This document shows, one piece after another, positions 25,801-33,879 of a DNA stretch of 64,000 nt. A program made the translations under genes and the position numbers. Under the pieces are notes generated by a model, which did not search any database, was not told where the DNA came from, and saw only the letters and a list, made by a program, of their open reading frames with translations. Positions within the stretch are counted from its first letter, which is position 1, and each line of letters starts with the position of its first letter. This stretch comes from Paenibacillus sp. FSL R5-0623. GTDB lineage: Bacteria > Bacillota > Bacilli > Paenibacillales > Paenibacillaceae. The stretch spans positions 6,882,001 through 6,946,000 of the forward strand of contig NZ_CP150233.1 in assembly GCF_037974265.1 (NCBI RefSeq). Reading direction: 5' to 3'.

Positions 25801-28172
25801 ATGTGAAGTCGACGAAGATGGTCTACTCCCTTTTTCTTGATGGTCTCCATAAACCACTGCAGCATTCCTTTTACAACTTCATGGTCGTTCTCAATGTTAA
25901 TCAGATTAATCTTGTATGGTGCTTTAATCTGATCGCTGAACAGATAAGAGAAATGCTCTTCAAATTGTTTGAGTTTATGCATGACAATGCTTGATAAGTA
26001 TTTATTGGCGTCTGTTACACTGACTTTATTAATGTTTTTATAGATGACCCACTCATAAGCGTCAGTAATAGTATCGGATTTATAAAGACATTCTTCTCTT
26101 TTATTCTCATATATAAATGGCAACAAACTTTCTGGCCGAAGTCTCTCAAGAATACGATCATCTACTTGTTCATCCTGAACATCTTGCCCTAACTGCAGCT
26201 GATAAGCAATATTTAATGGGTGATATGGGGTAAACAATACATCTTCATTATGGTGGATAACACCTAATTTAAAAAGATCTCTTCCTCTTTTGCCTGCCGG
26301 TCTCCCCTCTTCAAAAGAGTTAATTCCCTTGATATATTCATTGATGTATTCTCTTGCACGTTCATCAATTTCATCGTTCATATAGCTTAAGCTTGGAGTC
26401 GTTTTATGTGTCACATACGAATTGATCAAGCGATTATAGGCATCTAATAATTTTGGATTAAGATCCAGATCTACTGGATGCAGCTGGTCGGATTCTAAAA
26501 CCGCACTCTTTAATCCTTTTTCCTTCCACTGCTCTTCCCATTCAAGATATTTTATAAATTCATTACTTCCATAAAATACAGAGCTTCCAACCCTTAACTT
26601 GCTACCCTCTCTATGAAAGATTAATTTTTCCTCTCTTTTACGTTTCCAAAGGCGGAATGCAGTAATAGGGACATTGCTCTTGTCCTCGATTATAAATTGA
26701 ACAGGGACAGTAACTTCCTGAGAAACAAAATGAAGCTGCAGCGGTAATTGGTTCTGCTCATTAAACAGGTCACTATTTAATGAAATCTCTAGTAAATCAT
26801 CATTATTAATATGAATTTGCTGACCTACTGCATTGATCTCTACTTCCCTTTTCGGATAACCTTCTGTTCCAAGTAGATAGGTTTCCTGGTCCGTCAGAAT
26901 ATTGATCGCCCGGTTCTTCGTATCGACGAAATAATCAATCTCCAGAAACGAGCACTGTTGAACTGAAAGAGGAAGGACAACTATCTGTAATTCACAACCT
27001 AAATTCGCTTTTCCGTTATGTTTATAAGTGATCCTAATAAATGTAGGCTGAGTCGGGTTCGATAAACTGCATTGGAGGCTAACGTTTGTTCTAGCTACTT
27101 GAGAATTGACTTTCGCTTCTGTTGTAATTACTTTGAACTGGTTGGACTGCAGGCTTCTGCTTTCTCCTTCCACTAAAAAGGAAAAGGATAAATTAATTTC
27201 TGCTTTTTTATCCGGATTGAAGATAACCACATGCCGTTTTCTCTCTCCAGCAGCTGTCTGCTTGTTAGGCTTATTCCACATATAAAGCTGATCTTTTAGA
27301 TCAATCTGCTTAAGCTCAACGGTTTGTTTTCCTGACTTCTGAGCTTCTTCATATGCTTTCTTTACATCCGTATAAGGAGTATTGGTCCATTCCTCTACAT
27401 TTCTCAGTTTTGGAGCAACGCTGGTCGAGAGCTTCTTCTCTAATTCCTCACTCTCCAAACCTAAATCATGAATATGACGGACAAACTCAAACAGTTCACG
27501 GTTCCTAGATATTCTTTCTTGCATTTCTTTTTTACTGTATGTGCCCAGATCTGGGTCTTCGAATAACCCGAAATCCTTGTATTCGCCAGGGTCTATTTTC
27601 CCTTTGGAGAGAGCCGTAAATATTTCTTCGAAATCAAAAAAAGTAATTTGCTGAAAGCTGGATTCAGACGAAATCTGCTTCTTTCTCTCTGAAAGGATGG
27701 TCTGATCTACCTTATCTAATACACTGCTATCGATCTTCTCCTGCAATCCTGCCTCAAATGTTTTAGGGTGTAAGGGCATACCTTCTTTTTGTAAATCTGT
27801 ACTTCCCCCTTGAATGGAATCTAACTGTTTAAATACAATACTTAGTAATGCAGTATCTTTCCAGATTCCCTTCTGCTCTCCGACCTGGTTTCTCAGCGTT
27901 ACCAAAAAGTCCGGATTAACTTCATCGGATGTATAAGCAATCACTAAATTCACATTATTTATATCTATACTAAAAGAATGATAAGCTGAACCTTGGTTAT
28001 GTTGATATACAAACGGCGTACTGATCCATTGGTCACGGAGTGACTCAGCTAAAGTAAGGACTTCCTCTTCATTTTCTAATTGAAGAAAATATCGCTGCCC
28101 GGGTTGAATGTTTATATCACTAAAAAAACTAATCAATAGATTAGATACATAGTTATAGAATTGGTTTGACAT
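22827..28172 (-). CDS. dptH: DptH, large HerA/FtsK-type ATPase of phosphorothioate-dependent restriction
   Basis: About 1781 aa if started at the ATG at 28172, which has GGGG 9 nt upstream; the frame is open to 28205. The first 1400 residues contain no motif I can name. The C-terminal 350 residues form a HerA/FtsK-like ATPase: Walker A GKSGQGKT near residue 1440, Walker B PLILDEAQNLDH near 1660, and an arginine-rich end. The length and layout match DptH. With DptF and DptG it restricts DNA that lacks phosphorothioates, shown for DndFGH of Salmonella. A charged, low-complexity linker with repeated EEPVEIKESPEPVEIE lies just before the ATPase domain. It overlaps the dptG end by 20 bp. Confidence 0.9.
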   Translation of the reverse strand: MSNQFYNYVSNLLISFFSDINIQPGQRYFLQLENEEEVLTLAESLRDQWISTPFVYQHNQGSAYHSFSIDINNVNLVIAYTSDEVNPDFLVTLRNQVGEQKGIWKDTALLSIVFKQLDSIQGGSTDLQKEGMPLHPKTFEAGLQEKIDSSVLDKVDQTILSERKKQISSESSFQQITFFDFEEIFTALSKGKIDPGEYKDFGLFEDPDLGTYSKKEMQERISRNRELFEFVRHIHDLGLESEELEKKLSTSVAPKLRNVEEWTNTPYTDVKKAYEEAQKSGKQTVELKQIDLKDQLYMWNKPNKQTAAGERKRHVVIFNPDKKAEINLSFSFLVEGESRSLQSNQFKVITTEAKVNSQVARTNVSLQCSLSNPTQPTFIRITYKHNGKANLGCELQIVVLPLSVQQCSFLEIDYFVDTKNRAINILTDQETYLLGTEGYPKREVEINAVGQQIHINNDDLLEISLNSDLFNEQNQLPLQLHFVSQEVTVPVQFIIEDKSNVPITAFRLWKRKREEKLIFHREGSKLRVGSSVFYGSNEFIKYLEWEEQWKEKGLKSAVLESDQLHPVDLDLNPKLLDAYNRLINSYVTHKTTPSLSYMNDEIDERAREYINEYIKGINSFEEGRPAGKRGRDLFKLGVIHHNEDVLFTPYHPLNIAYQLQLGQDVQDEQVDDRILERLRPESLLPFIYENKREECLYKSDTITDAYEWVIYKNINKVSVTDANKYLSSIVMHKLKQFEEHFSYLFSDQIKAPYKINLINIENDHEVVKGMLQWFMETIKKKGVDHLRRLHINLYREYSLETEFDQLSVLNTAEEIFAYFGITWKHEEIDSSHILRLIRNSIWYYKKYIEPAKDLDYAHITFYRMNMKESYAVQPMNEMPAGIALNGIYSYLPSFKYEENYRSGFGTKYYVNNQDSNSLIDLSMGLNELAANLKNDGNDSFHKGEAITSRTTTADEQFLQKIFNASHWVTFVDSHLDLNYFNQLDENLFVIHYSDQYSSSNGYDAITVTNKSNHYLSVISEYLGSHQLSVGEDKAIDIIKAFNTFNGEWLLRIIGSKGHYSREKFSIISAIKFALAYFDHSDICWVPISLEEILRVAGSSNLSKSDGTFTAKNLGVKGVHSDDMLLMGIEEREQKLLIHFYPVEVKIGINSNGVMDKAAIQVLKTKKIFQDALSNPEKPFTSKFYRYFFAQLFIVNAAKLHSSDFWPEKNFDMPDHIIERLIHDQIEISFDIDRIIGAGAVISFQKDAYHRSTEFTDQVTYLNLTESDGLYGLVKSMEEMYEWMQHRDNDLTKDSLLSHRYNMKSDVPSVHYASSPSVPSYASISNGFMQETAAAGESSKLSSDLISSEAESLVEDRKKPLKEEKVQEEPVEIKESPEPVEIEKETVKQNDTPTHIEKDQENSDTANEKERNIRVLLGTAENSTRKIYWEYDHSGLANRHLLISGKSGQGKTYFMQCLLLELSKQGISSIVIDYTEGFLPNQLEPEFVGFLGSKLNQRVVYNQKVPINPFKRNIRDIGGITLPESDTDIAERIKSVFASVYKSLGIQQLNAIYEAVLKGLERSQDGMDLNLMREMLEEDTGSASKTALSQIRPFIDRQVFINDQNFSWSDMIDNNGSVNIIQLTGYPNDVQRIITEFILWDLWNYLLRNGNKIKPVPLILDEAQNLDHREQSPSAKILTEGRKFGWSGWFATQFLKSQLDADELARMQNSAQKIYFAQTDQEVSFVASSLATESSKRKQWEERLNNLRKGQCIVQGPQLMDRGELTPPTETVVNITPLQNRL

Positions 28173-29529
28173 ATTGCGCATCCCCGCTATCACTTTTTTT
28201 ATCAATGAAGTTCAAATTATCTAACGTTTCCAGAACAACCTTCTTGGAATGCCGATCTAAGGCTACGCCTCTTTTCTCATATTCACTAAACAATTGATTA
28301 ATAGGTATACGCTTATCCTTAACAGAGACGGCAGTCAGCAAGAGCAGCATTTCATGATTTAGCATTAAAATCGTTCCGCTGCTTCCTCTTGTTCTTAAAA
28401 ACTCCGATCCGAAATGCTCAATACTGTTGCCATAACCGATGCGTGCTCCTTCATTCATACCTTCTTTAATACTTTCGAACAGTACACGAAATGCCGTTTT
28501 AAGATCTCCTGCCTGCTCTTTAGGAGTGACTCTCTCACCAAAAATCCCTCTATATTGCTCGATCCAATTGTTCACATCACTCAAATACTCCTGCTCTTTT
28601 TCAGAGCCACTGAAATATTCTATGAGTTCAGGATAAGTAAAAAAACTATCGTTTGTATTTCCATGGAACGTACTTAACTGCGACATGGTATGAATATGAG
28701 GAAACAAAAACGGAGATCTCTGTTTAATTCTTTTGAATCCATCCACATCACTAGCTGCCTTTCTTCGTTTAGAAATAACCCCTTCCCAATCAAGCGCATA
28801 GTAAAGAGGCGTGGACGCGGTGTAATCACCTTTATCGAACTGCTCAAACTTCAGCATTAACTGGCATATATAGGTAAATAAATAAAAGTGAGTCAAAGTA
28901 GGTAGTGATTTGATAAAGTATTCGTGATGACCGCTTATGTAAATAAGATCTTCACAGTACAAATTATTCAAAAATTCCAACTTACATTGATAAATAGTTT
29001 CTGAAAAACTTCCATCCGTTGATCGATTTAGAGCCCCAATGATTAGCTCAGATAATACATCCTCTGTTTCTGTATCTTTAAATATATTCGCGATCCGCTG
29101 ATCATTATTAACTAATACATCAGAAGCACATTTTGCTACTTTACGAAATAAATTGTCAGAATCAGACCCCTGCAGGTAATTATATATATAAGGATGTATT
29201 AATTTAATATCACCCTTTTCCCCATATAAATAATGTTGCAGAAAGTTTTCAAGTTCGTGCTGAAGGTGATCCTCCGGATTAATACTTTCTGCAATTCTAT
29301 GAATAAAGGGATCTACTCCAAGAGCATCCAGTGAACTCGTTTTTTGTTTTTTTGTTTTAATCTTCGTAATATTACGAACATAATCTCCCAGAAGCGGCTG
29401 AAAACTACCCTTCACATATTTCTTAGTTGTAGCAAAGGGAAGTACTTTTTTTATCTCACCTTCATTGTGTGAGGGTGGTTTCTTTTTGGTCAGGTTACGA
29501 TTTATCTCTTCCGTTTTTAAGATCGGCAT
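28153..29529 (-). CDS. dptG: DptG, phosphorothioate-dependent restriction protein
   Basis: A 458-aa protein between dptF and dptH. It starts MPILKTEEINRNLTKKKPPS, followed by LPFATTKKYVKGSFQPLLGDYVRNI. The C-terminal part (MLNHEMLLLLTAVSVKD ... GVALDRHSKKVVLETLDNLNFI) resembles a winged-helix module with coiled segments. The order F-G-H and the overlaps (ATG within the dptF TAATG, end inside dptH) identify it as DptG. Its biochemical role is poorly known; it is required with DptF and DptH for restriction in Salmonella. No catalytic motif is seen. Confidence 0.88.
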   Translation of the reverse strand: MPILKTEEINRNLTKKKPPSHNEGEIKKVLPFATTKKYVKGSFQPLLGDYVRNITKIKTKKQKTSSLDALGVDPFIHRIAESINPEDHLQHELENFLQHYLYGEKGDIKLIHPYIYNYLQGSDSDNLFRKVAKCASDVLVNNDQRIANIFKDTETEDVLSELIIGALNRSTDGSFSETIYQCKLEFLNNLYCEDLIYISGHHEYFIKSLPTLTHFYLFTYICQLMLKFEQFDKGDYTASTPLYYALDWEGVISKRRKAASDVDGFKRIKQRSPFLFPHIHTMSQLSTFHGNTNDSFFTYPELIEYFSGSEKEQEYLSDVNNWIEQYRGIFGERVTPKEQAGDLKTAFRVLFESIKEGMNEGARIGYGNSIEHFGSEFLRTRGSSGTILMLNHEMLLLLTAVSVKDKRIPINQLFSEYEKRGVALDRHSKKVVLETLDNLNFIDKKSDSGDAQYVKPIL

Positions 29530-31802
29530 TACATGTTCCCTCCGGTAAATGAATATCCAGAAAATTCGTCTTTGCTCAAGTAGAAAATTTTATTATCAGT
29601 AATATAGTGAATTAGAAGCTGATCTTTCTTTTCTCCGCTACGCATTAATTTTTCAATAAATTCAATAAAGTGAACCATTTCCTCTTCATCTTGTCTATTA
29701 GGCCGGTAACCATCCAACACTCTTCTGAACAGATGGAAAAGAGTGTAGTCAATCTCTAAAAGATGAACCGAGCCGCCAATTTCAAAAGCGATATTGATCC
29801 GATCCTTAAAGATCTCCAGTTTTTCGCCGATCTGCATTTCTATATGTTTAATATTTGGGCTTAACTTCATTCGCTGTGCCAATCTGTACTTCTCATGAAC
29901 AGGACTAATATAGATATATTCTTCCTTAGGTGTTCCTTTCCACTGATAGATTACACTTTTAGTTTCATTGTAAATTTCACGAATCGAATCCATATCTTTT
30001 GCATTAAACCCGTAAAGTCTATGAGTATATAACTTATAATCCTGATCTCTAGTCTTGTCAAAGAAGTCCTTATTTTGTAAATGGGCAGTCAGGATAATTG
30101 CATCAGAGATTTTATTAAACGCATGGTGATCAACCTGTTCATTTCCTTCCCAAAATTTCAGGAACCAGTGATTAGCAACATCATCATGGATATATTCTTT
30201 AATCACTTCCTGCTTATTATGTAGGGAATGAAGTGCCACAATTAACTCGTCAATCTCCTTAGAACGGATCCGATTAAGAGGACTAATCTTATGGAACCAT
30301 TTCAATAGAACCGAACGATCTTCCCGATTGAATAATAAGTTAGGTGTCATATTGTCCAGTACATCATATTCATCCATTTTCACGATGCTCATCGGATGAT
30401 CCGGCATAATAATATCAACTATAAAATTCAAGTAAGTACGTGCCGAAATGACTAATTTATACTTAATGATGATCTCAATAACCAGCTCTAATATCGATTT
30501 CTGTATTTGTTCATTCTGTAAAAGCTCATAATTATAGTGAGCGATGGTATAAACACTTGATTCTAGATCCTCCTGGTGTGCCAGATAGAAAGGATTCTTC
30601 TCAGATTTCATAAAAATCTTATTCATAAATTCACTGTAAAAATCAGAAGTTGGGCCTTCTGCAGTCAGCTCATAAGGATGGTAGTCTCCAAAGCTCACCA
30701 AATCGAAATGTTCAGAGGTAAAGTAAGGTGTCAACTCTGGTGTGAATAATTTACTGTTTTCTATAAAAGAAGCTAGTTCTTTAAACTCAGCATTATTTGG
30801 ATCATATAAAAAATTATGAAGAACACCCATATTAATGGCTAGTATCACTTTTTGATTGGATGTACTCAAATTCTGATCTTTAAATCCTTCAAGTGCCTTC
30901 ACCAAGGTCTCCATCGCATTCATTTCTGGAGAATAACTTTCGGTTGCATCGTTGATAATCGTATACTCTTTGATCAGCTCAGGACGATGCGAGCGCAAGT
31001 AAGCAAGCAGATGGGATTTTCCATCGCCTACACTTCCGCAAATAAATAATAAATTGGAACCCTGCTGATCAAGTTTTCGCTCTAGCATTTTCTCTACTTG
31101 TGCTTGTGGTCCGCGCTTTACATGAAGATAGTCTTTGTAATAAGAGAAGGATCCTGCTGATTCTACAGCTTCTTTCGAAGACTCCTGAAGGCGCTTTAAC
31201 TCCCGGATTAAATAGCTCTCTCCCTTAGGAAGATCTTTATTTAGAATAGAAATCTCTTCTTGGTTTATTTCTTTATCGGTAGGTTCGGTTTTCTGGTCTC
31301 GTATGAGCCCATTCTCTTTCAGATACGATTTAACCATCGATTTTATTTCCGAGGCATTCAAATCAGATTGAGGCTTAGGTTCTTCATATTTAGGAGCTTC
31401 AAAGTACTGTTTCGAATATAGCTCTAAGAACCATACACCAACACTGTGAGCATTTTTGTGTGCGGAAAACACATCAGGGTAGGTAATATCTGAACCATCA
31501 TGTGCTGCCTTATTGCCAATCTTTCTGACGGAGTTCATTGCCAGCTGAATATCTTGTCCTACAAATCCTTCTGCCACGAGATAACTAATCTTATCTACAA
31601 GTTTTGCATATACTATGGATGGCATATTAATATTGTCCTTCTCCAATTCCAGCACCTTGTTAATAACTAACTCTAAGAAGGTTCTTGCTTTAACCGCAGC
31701 ACTGCCCTTATCTTGAAAGAATAATTGGTTCATTAGTCCGAATTCTCTTGCTGCTTCTGGAGATATAGATTCTAATGAATCAGTCAATGCTCCTAAACTC
31801 AT
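29529..31802 (-). CDS. dptF: DptF, P-loop NTPase of phosphorothioate-dependent restriction, with N-terminal DUF4145-like domain
   Basis: 757 aa from the ATG at 31802, placed 8 nt after GGGAG; an upstream in-frame TTG lacks a ribosome binding site. Residues about 15-130 resemble DUF4145, with the helix RKIGNKAAHDG at 93-103, as in restriction-associated proteins such as HsdR N-termini. A linker follows, then the DptF core with P-loop GSVGDGKS at 256-263 and the DptF-like KVILAINMGVLHNFL and DLVSFGDYHPYEL motifs. DptF proteins are usually shorter, so the N-terminal part looks like a fusion (from memory). It is the first gene of dptFGH, convergent with the dnd genes, one-base overlap with dptG. 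Confidence 0.9.
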   Translation of the reverse strand: MSLGALTDSLESISPEAAREFGLMNQLFFQDKGSAAVKARTFLELVINKVLELEKDNINMPSIVYAKLVDKISYLVAEGFVGQDIQLAMNSVRKIGNKAAHDGSDITYPDVFSAHKNAHSVGVWFLELYSKQYFEAPKYEEPKPQSDLNASEIKSMVKSYLKENGLIRDQKTEPTDKEINQEEISILNKDLPKGESYLIRELKRLQESSKEAVESAGSFSYYKDYLHVKRGPQAQVEKMLERKLDQQGSNLLFICGSVGDGKSHLLAYLRSHRPELIKEYTIINDATESYSPEMNAMETLVKALEGFKDQNLSTSNQKVILAINMGVLHNFLYDPNNAEFKELASFIENSKLFTPELTPYFTSEHFDLVSFGDYHPYELTAEGPTSDFYSEFMNKIFMKSEKNPFYLAHQEDLESSVYTIAHYNYELLQNEQIQKSILELVIEIIIKYKLVISARTYLNFIVDIIMPDHPMSIVKMDEYDVLDNMTPNLLFNREDRSVLLKWFHKISPLNRIRSKEIDELIVALHSLHNKQEVIKEYIHDDVANHWFLKFWEGNEQVDHHAFNKISDAIILTAHLQNKDFFDKTRDQDYKLYTHRLYGFNAKDMDSIREIYNETKSVIYQWKGTPKEEYIYISPVHEKYRLAQRMKLSPNIKHIEMQIGEKLEIFKDRINIAFEIGGSVHLLEIDYTLFHLFRRVLDGYRPNRQDEEEMVHFIEFIEKLMRSGEKKDQLLIHYITDNKIFYLSKDEFSGYSFTGGNM

Positions 31803-32722
31803 AAAATTTACTCCCTTTATGATTTTCAAAATCAAATGTATTTAAATCGATATCCCTATAACGTATCTTATTATTTCATTATAATGAATTGTTTTTGAAA
31901 ATACCTCTAAAATCTATCTTTAAATATGGATTTTGTGAAAAAATTAAACAAATTAGTAGTGCATATCTCCTATTTATGGTTTCGTAAAAAGTAAATGATC
32001 CTATGGACATATAGCAAATCGACAACCAAGCCGGGCTATGAAACAGGCGAGCATAGATCTCATAACGAAAAAACCTCCCGGCTTTCAATATGTATATTTT
32101 AAAGTAAAAAACACCTTTTCCAGGCGGCTTTAAGGTCCCTTACTTGTCACAATTCACAAAATGCATTAAATGAAGATCGGAAGCGGCATTCGATGCAATT
32201 TTCCCCACACCATGCTAGCCGCCCATGAAGTTTCTTTAGATTCATCACTTTTCTCTAAATGCACACTCTTGTTATATGTATAACTACCCCCATATATCTT
32301 TTGGGGAATGGCTTTGTCCATTTTTAGTTTGGCGAATTTACTGTTGGTGTACCTTATTTCGAATTTGCCTCATTTAATGCTGATGTAGTTGTTAAACAAA
32401 TTGAAATTTGATTTATTATTTGGTTCTCAAGAAATAAAAAGGTCGAACGAGAAGTATCATAAGAATGAAATAAGCTACTTGTTATCAGAGAATAAACTAT
32501 TGGGGTTGACTGCCAAAAATATATAAATTATTATATGCTCAACATTTACGTCTTTAAAGTCAAAGCCAGGCACAATATCCGTAAACAGAAAAAATCATCA
32601 CATTTTAAGGCACCCTACCGGATGCCCCTAAATTAATTATATATTTACTTCTTTATTACTTATCATTCACTACTATTTACTGCTCATTAAAATTCAAGAG
32701 GTCTCCCTTAGTAAATTTCGCT
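31803..32722. other. Gene-poor AT-rich end of the island
   Basis: This 920-bp stretch holds no convincing gene. A 69-codon minus-strand frame at 31879-32088 has no ribosome binding site. Inside it lies an inverted repeat AAGCCGGG (32028-32035) / CCCGGCTT (32077-32084). An 11-bp copy of the rlmH end (minus-strand ACCATAAATAG) lies at 31970-31980. The dptF promoter must lie in the first 100 bp; a minus-strand TATAAT near 31880 is the best -10. In SCC elements this side often carries recombinase or accessory genes. Here they are absent or decayed. Confidence 0.5.
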
Positions 32723-32740
32723 CTATTTATGGTACGGTTC
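32723..32740 (-). repeat. Proximal attachment site at the rlmH end
   Basis: Codons GAA CCG TAC CAT AAA TAG (EPYHK-stop) form the last 18 bases of rlmH and match the distal copy at 12142-12159 in 16 positions. Insertion here leaves rlmH intact, as in SCC elements. Confidence 0.75.
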
Positions 32741-33202
32741 CCCCCGATTTATCTTCACTGCGCGATAAATCTGCTCCACCAGCACCAGCCGCATAAGCTG
32801 ATGCGGCAGGGTCATGCGCCCGAAGCTCAAGCGCTGCTTCGCGCGGCGCAATACCTCATCGGAGAGCCCGTGGCTTCCTCCGATGACAAACACGACATGG
32901 CTCGTCCCATACGTGCCGAGCTTGTCGATCTCCATTGCCAGCTCCTCTGAACTCCAGAGCTGGCCATCCAAAGCGAGCGCGACCACGTGCGCCTCGCTCT
33001 TCACATGCGCGAGGATGCGTTCGCCCTCGCGCTCTTTTACCGCCCGAACCTCAGCTTCGCTCAGGGTATCGGGCGCCTTTTCGTCTGCGACCTCGATCAT
33101 CTGAAACTTGATGTACGGGGCGAGACGCTTGGCATATTCCTGAATGCCCAGCGTTAAATATTTTTCCTTCAATTTGCCTACGCCAATAATCTGAATAAAC
33201 AT
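32723..33202 (-). CDS. rlmH: RlmH, 23S rRNA pseudouridine-1915 N3-methyltransferase
   Basis: 159 aa from the ATG at 33202, which has AGGAGG 10 nt upstream; the ATG at 33211 is too close to it. The length is exactly that of B. subtilis and S. aureus RlmH. The SPOUT fold is visible: MFIQIIGVGKLKEKY at the start, FVIGGSHGLSDEV near 103-115 for the SAM-binding knot, and LPHQLMRLVLVEQIYRA near 133-149. It methylates pseudouridine 1915 in helix 69 of assembled ribosomes. Its 3' end is the predicted island insertion point. The CxxH/CxxC microprotein gene lies upstream, as in Bacillus. Confidence 0.96.
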   Translation of the reverse strand: MFIQIIGVGKLKEKYLTLGIQEYAKRLAPYIKFQMIEVADEKAPDTLSEAEVRAVKEREGERILAHVKSEAHVVALALDGQLWSSEELAMEIDKLGTYGTSHVVFVIGGSHGLSDEVLRRAKQRLSFGRMTLPHQLMRLVLVEQIYRAVKINRGEPYHK

Positions 33203-33309
33203 GAAATTCATTCCTCCTAAATTGTCTTGCGAGATATTCTATAAGTAAGATGCTTCATCGCATCGTTTGTTCCAACTGTATTATACCTATACTACACATT
33301 TCTCCAAAT

Positions 33310-33502
33310 TCTAACGAATCCCACACACCTTATTCAGCCCCATTTCGGCTACTTTAAAATCTAACGAATCTGAAACACGCTATTCCGCACCCACCGAGCA
33401 CTCCCCACCACTTTCGAGGCCATTTCAGCAATCTAACGTGTCTACGATTCGTTAGATTTCAACCAGGCTGTGTTTGCCCCAATTAAGACGTCTCCGGTTC
33501 GT
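33310..33502. repeat. Cluster of short TCTAACGAATC repeats
   Basis: TCTAACGAATC occurs at 33310-33320 and 33360-33370. AATCTAACG at 33430-33438 faces CGTTAGATT at 33450-33458 around an 11-nt loop, and a degenerate GGTTCGTTATA lies near 33495. Units alternate with TTCAG..CCATTTC-type segments. Similar short interspersed repeats occur in Paenibacillus intergenic DNA (recalled). No gene is supported in this part of the 677-bp gap. Confidence 0.55.
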
Positions 33503-33670
33503 TATAGCAACTTCACCGGTCCACACCTACGTCCCTACCCACATCGCTGTTACCCAACGTCACTTTCCCCCATGCTCGGGCTTCCATTTCTATTACCTAC
33601 AACTTGCACCTTTACTACAACTGAGCTCCTTCCCAAATCGGAACTCGGCACCTACACCTACCTTAATCTT

Positions 33671-33715
33671 CCCCTACCCTCGCCTACTCCCACGTTAACC
33701 CCTACGTCCCCACCC
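33671..33715 (-). other. G-run tract with canonical G-quadruplex pattern
   Basis: The minus strand carries six runs of three or four G. The segment 33689-33715 reads GGG-T-GGGG-ACGTA-GGGG-TTAACGT-GGG, with loops of 1, 5 and 7, which satisfies the G3+N1-7 rule. The surrounding 33520-33760 is strongly C-rich on the plus strand. It lies upstream of rlmH in the coding-strand sense. Confidence 0.6.
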
Positions 33716-33761
33716 ATCTCCACGCTGCCTAACAACCACCACCAATTCCCCACACAAAGAC

Positions 33762-33785
33762 AAAAAGAGCGCTCATCACGCTCTC
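33762..33785 (-). terminator. Terminator after the CxxH/CxxC gene
   Basis: Minus-strand stem AGAGCG / CGCTCT, loop TGATGAG, then TTTTTG, about 95 bp past the stop at 33880. Confidence 0.75.
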
Positions 33786-33879
33786 CTTGGCTTCTTGCTG
33801 TGATGTTCATACCGGATGGAAAGTCAGCCTGAAGCGCCACATTAAGTCACGCCTCCAGCCGTCTAAGTCCTACAGTACG

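Larger units (their letters stand above)
12142..32740. mobile_element. Predicted SCC-like genomic island inserted at the 3' end of rlmH
   Basis: The 18 bases ending rlmH (32723-32740, minus strand GAACCGTACCATAAATAG) recur as a direct repeat at 12142-12159 (GAACCGTACCATAAGTAA), 16 of 18 identical. They lie in the same orientation with a stop codon conserved in both. The stretch between them is about 20.6 kb, visibly more AT-rich than the wal/dnaB core, and holds only dnd, dpt and an IS3 element. The rlmH (orfX) 3' end is the established integration site of staphylococcal SCC elements, which leave just such direct repeats. No serine or tyrosine recombinase is present inside, so the island would need one in trans or has lost it. 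Boundaries are inferred from the repeat and base composition. Confidence 0.75.

Noticed and set aside
31879..32088. 69-codon minus-strand frame in the island end
   Set aside because: No ribosome binding site, no motif, and it contains an inverted repeat and a partial attachment-like sequence. It is more likely non-coding debris.
32450..32468. GAGAAGTATCATAAGAATG, similar to the staphylococcal SCC repeat core
   Set aside because: It is on the opposite strand to the local attachment sites, does not match their GAACCGTACCATAA core, and lies outside rlmH. The likeness to the Staphylococcus sequence is probably chance in AT-rich DNA.
33310..33502. CRISPR array
   Set aside because: Repeats are only about 11 bp, occur in both orientations and are unevenly spaced. 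No cas genes are present anywhere in the window.
33470..33832. 120-codon Pro/Thr/Leu-rich plus-strand frame
   Set aside because: Its composition only reflects the C-rich tract. There is no start signal, and repeats and a terminator lie inside it.
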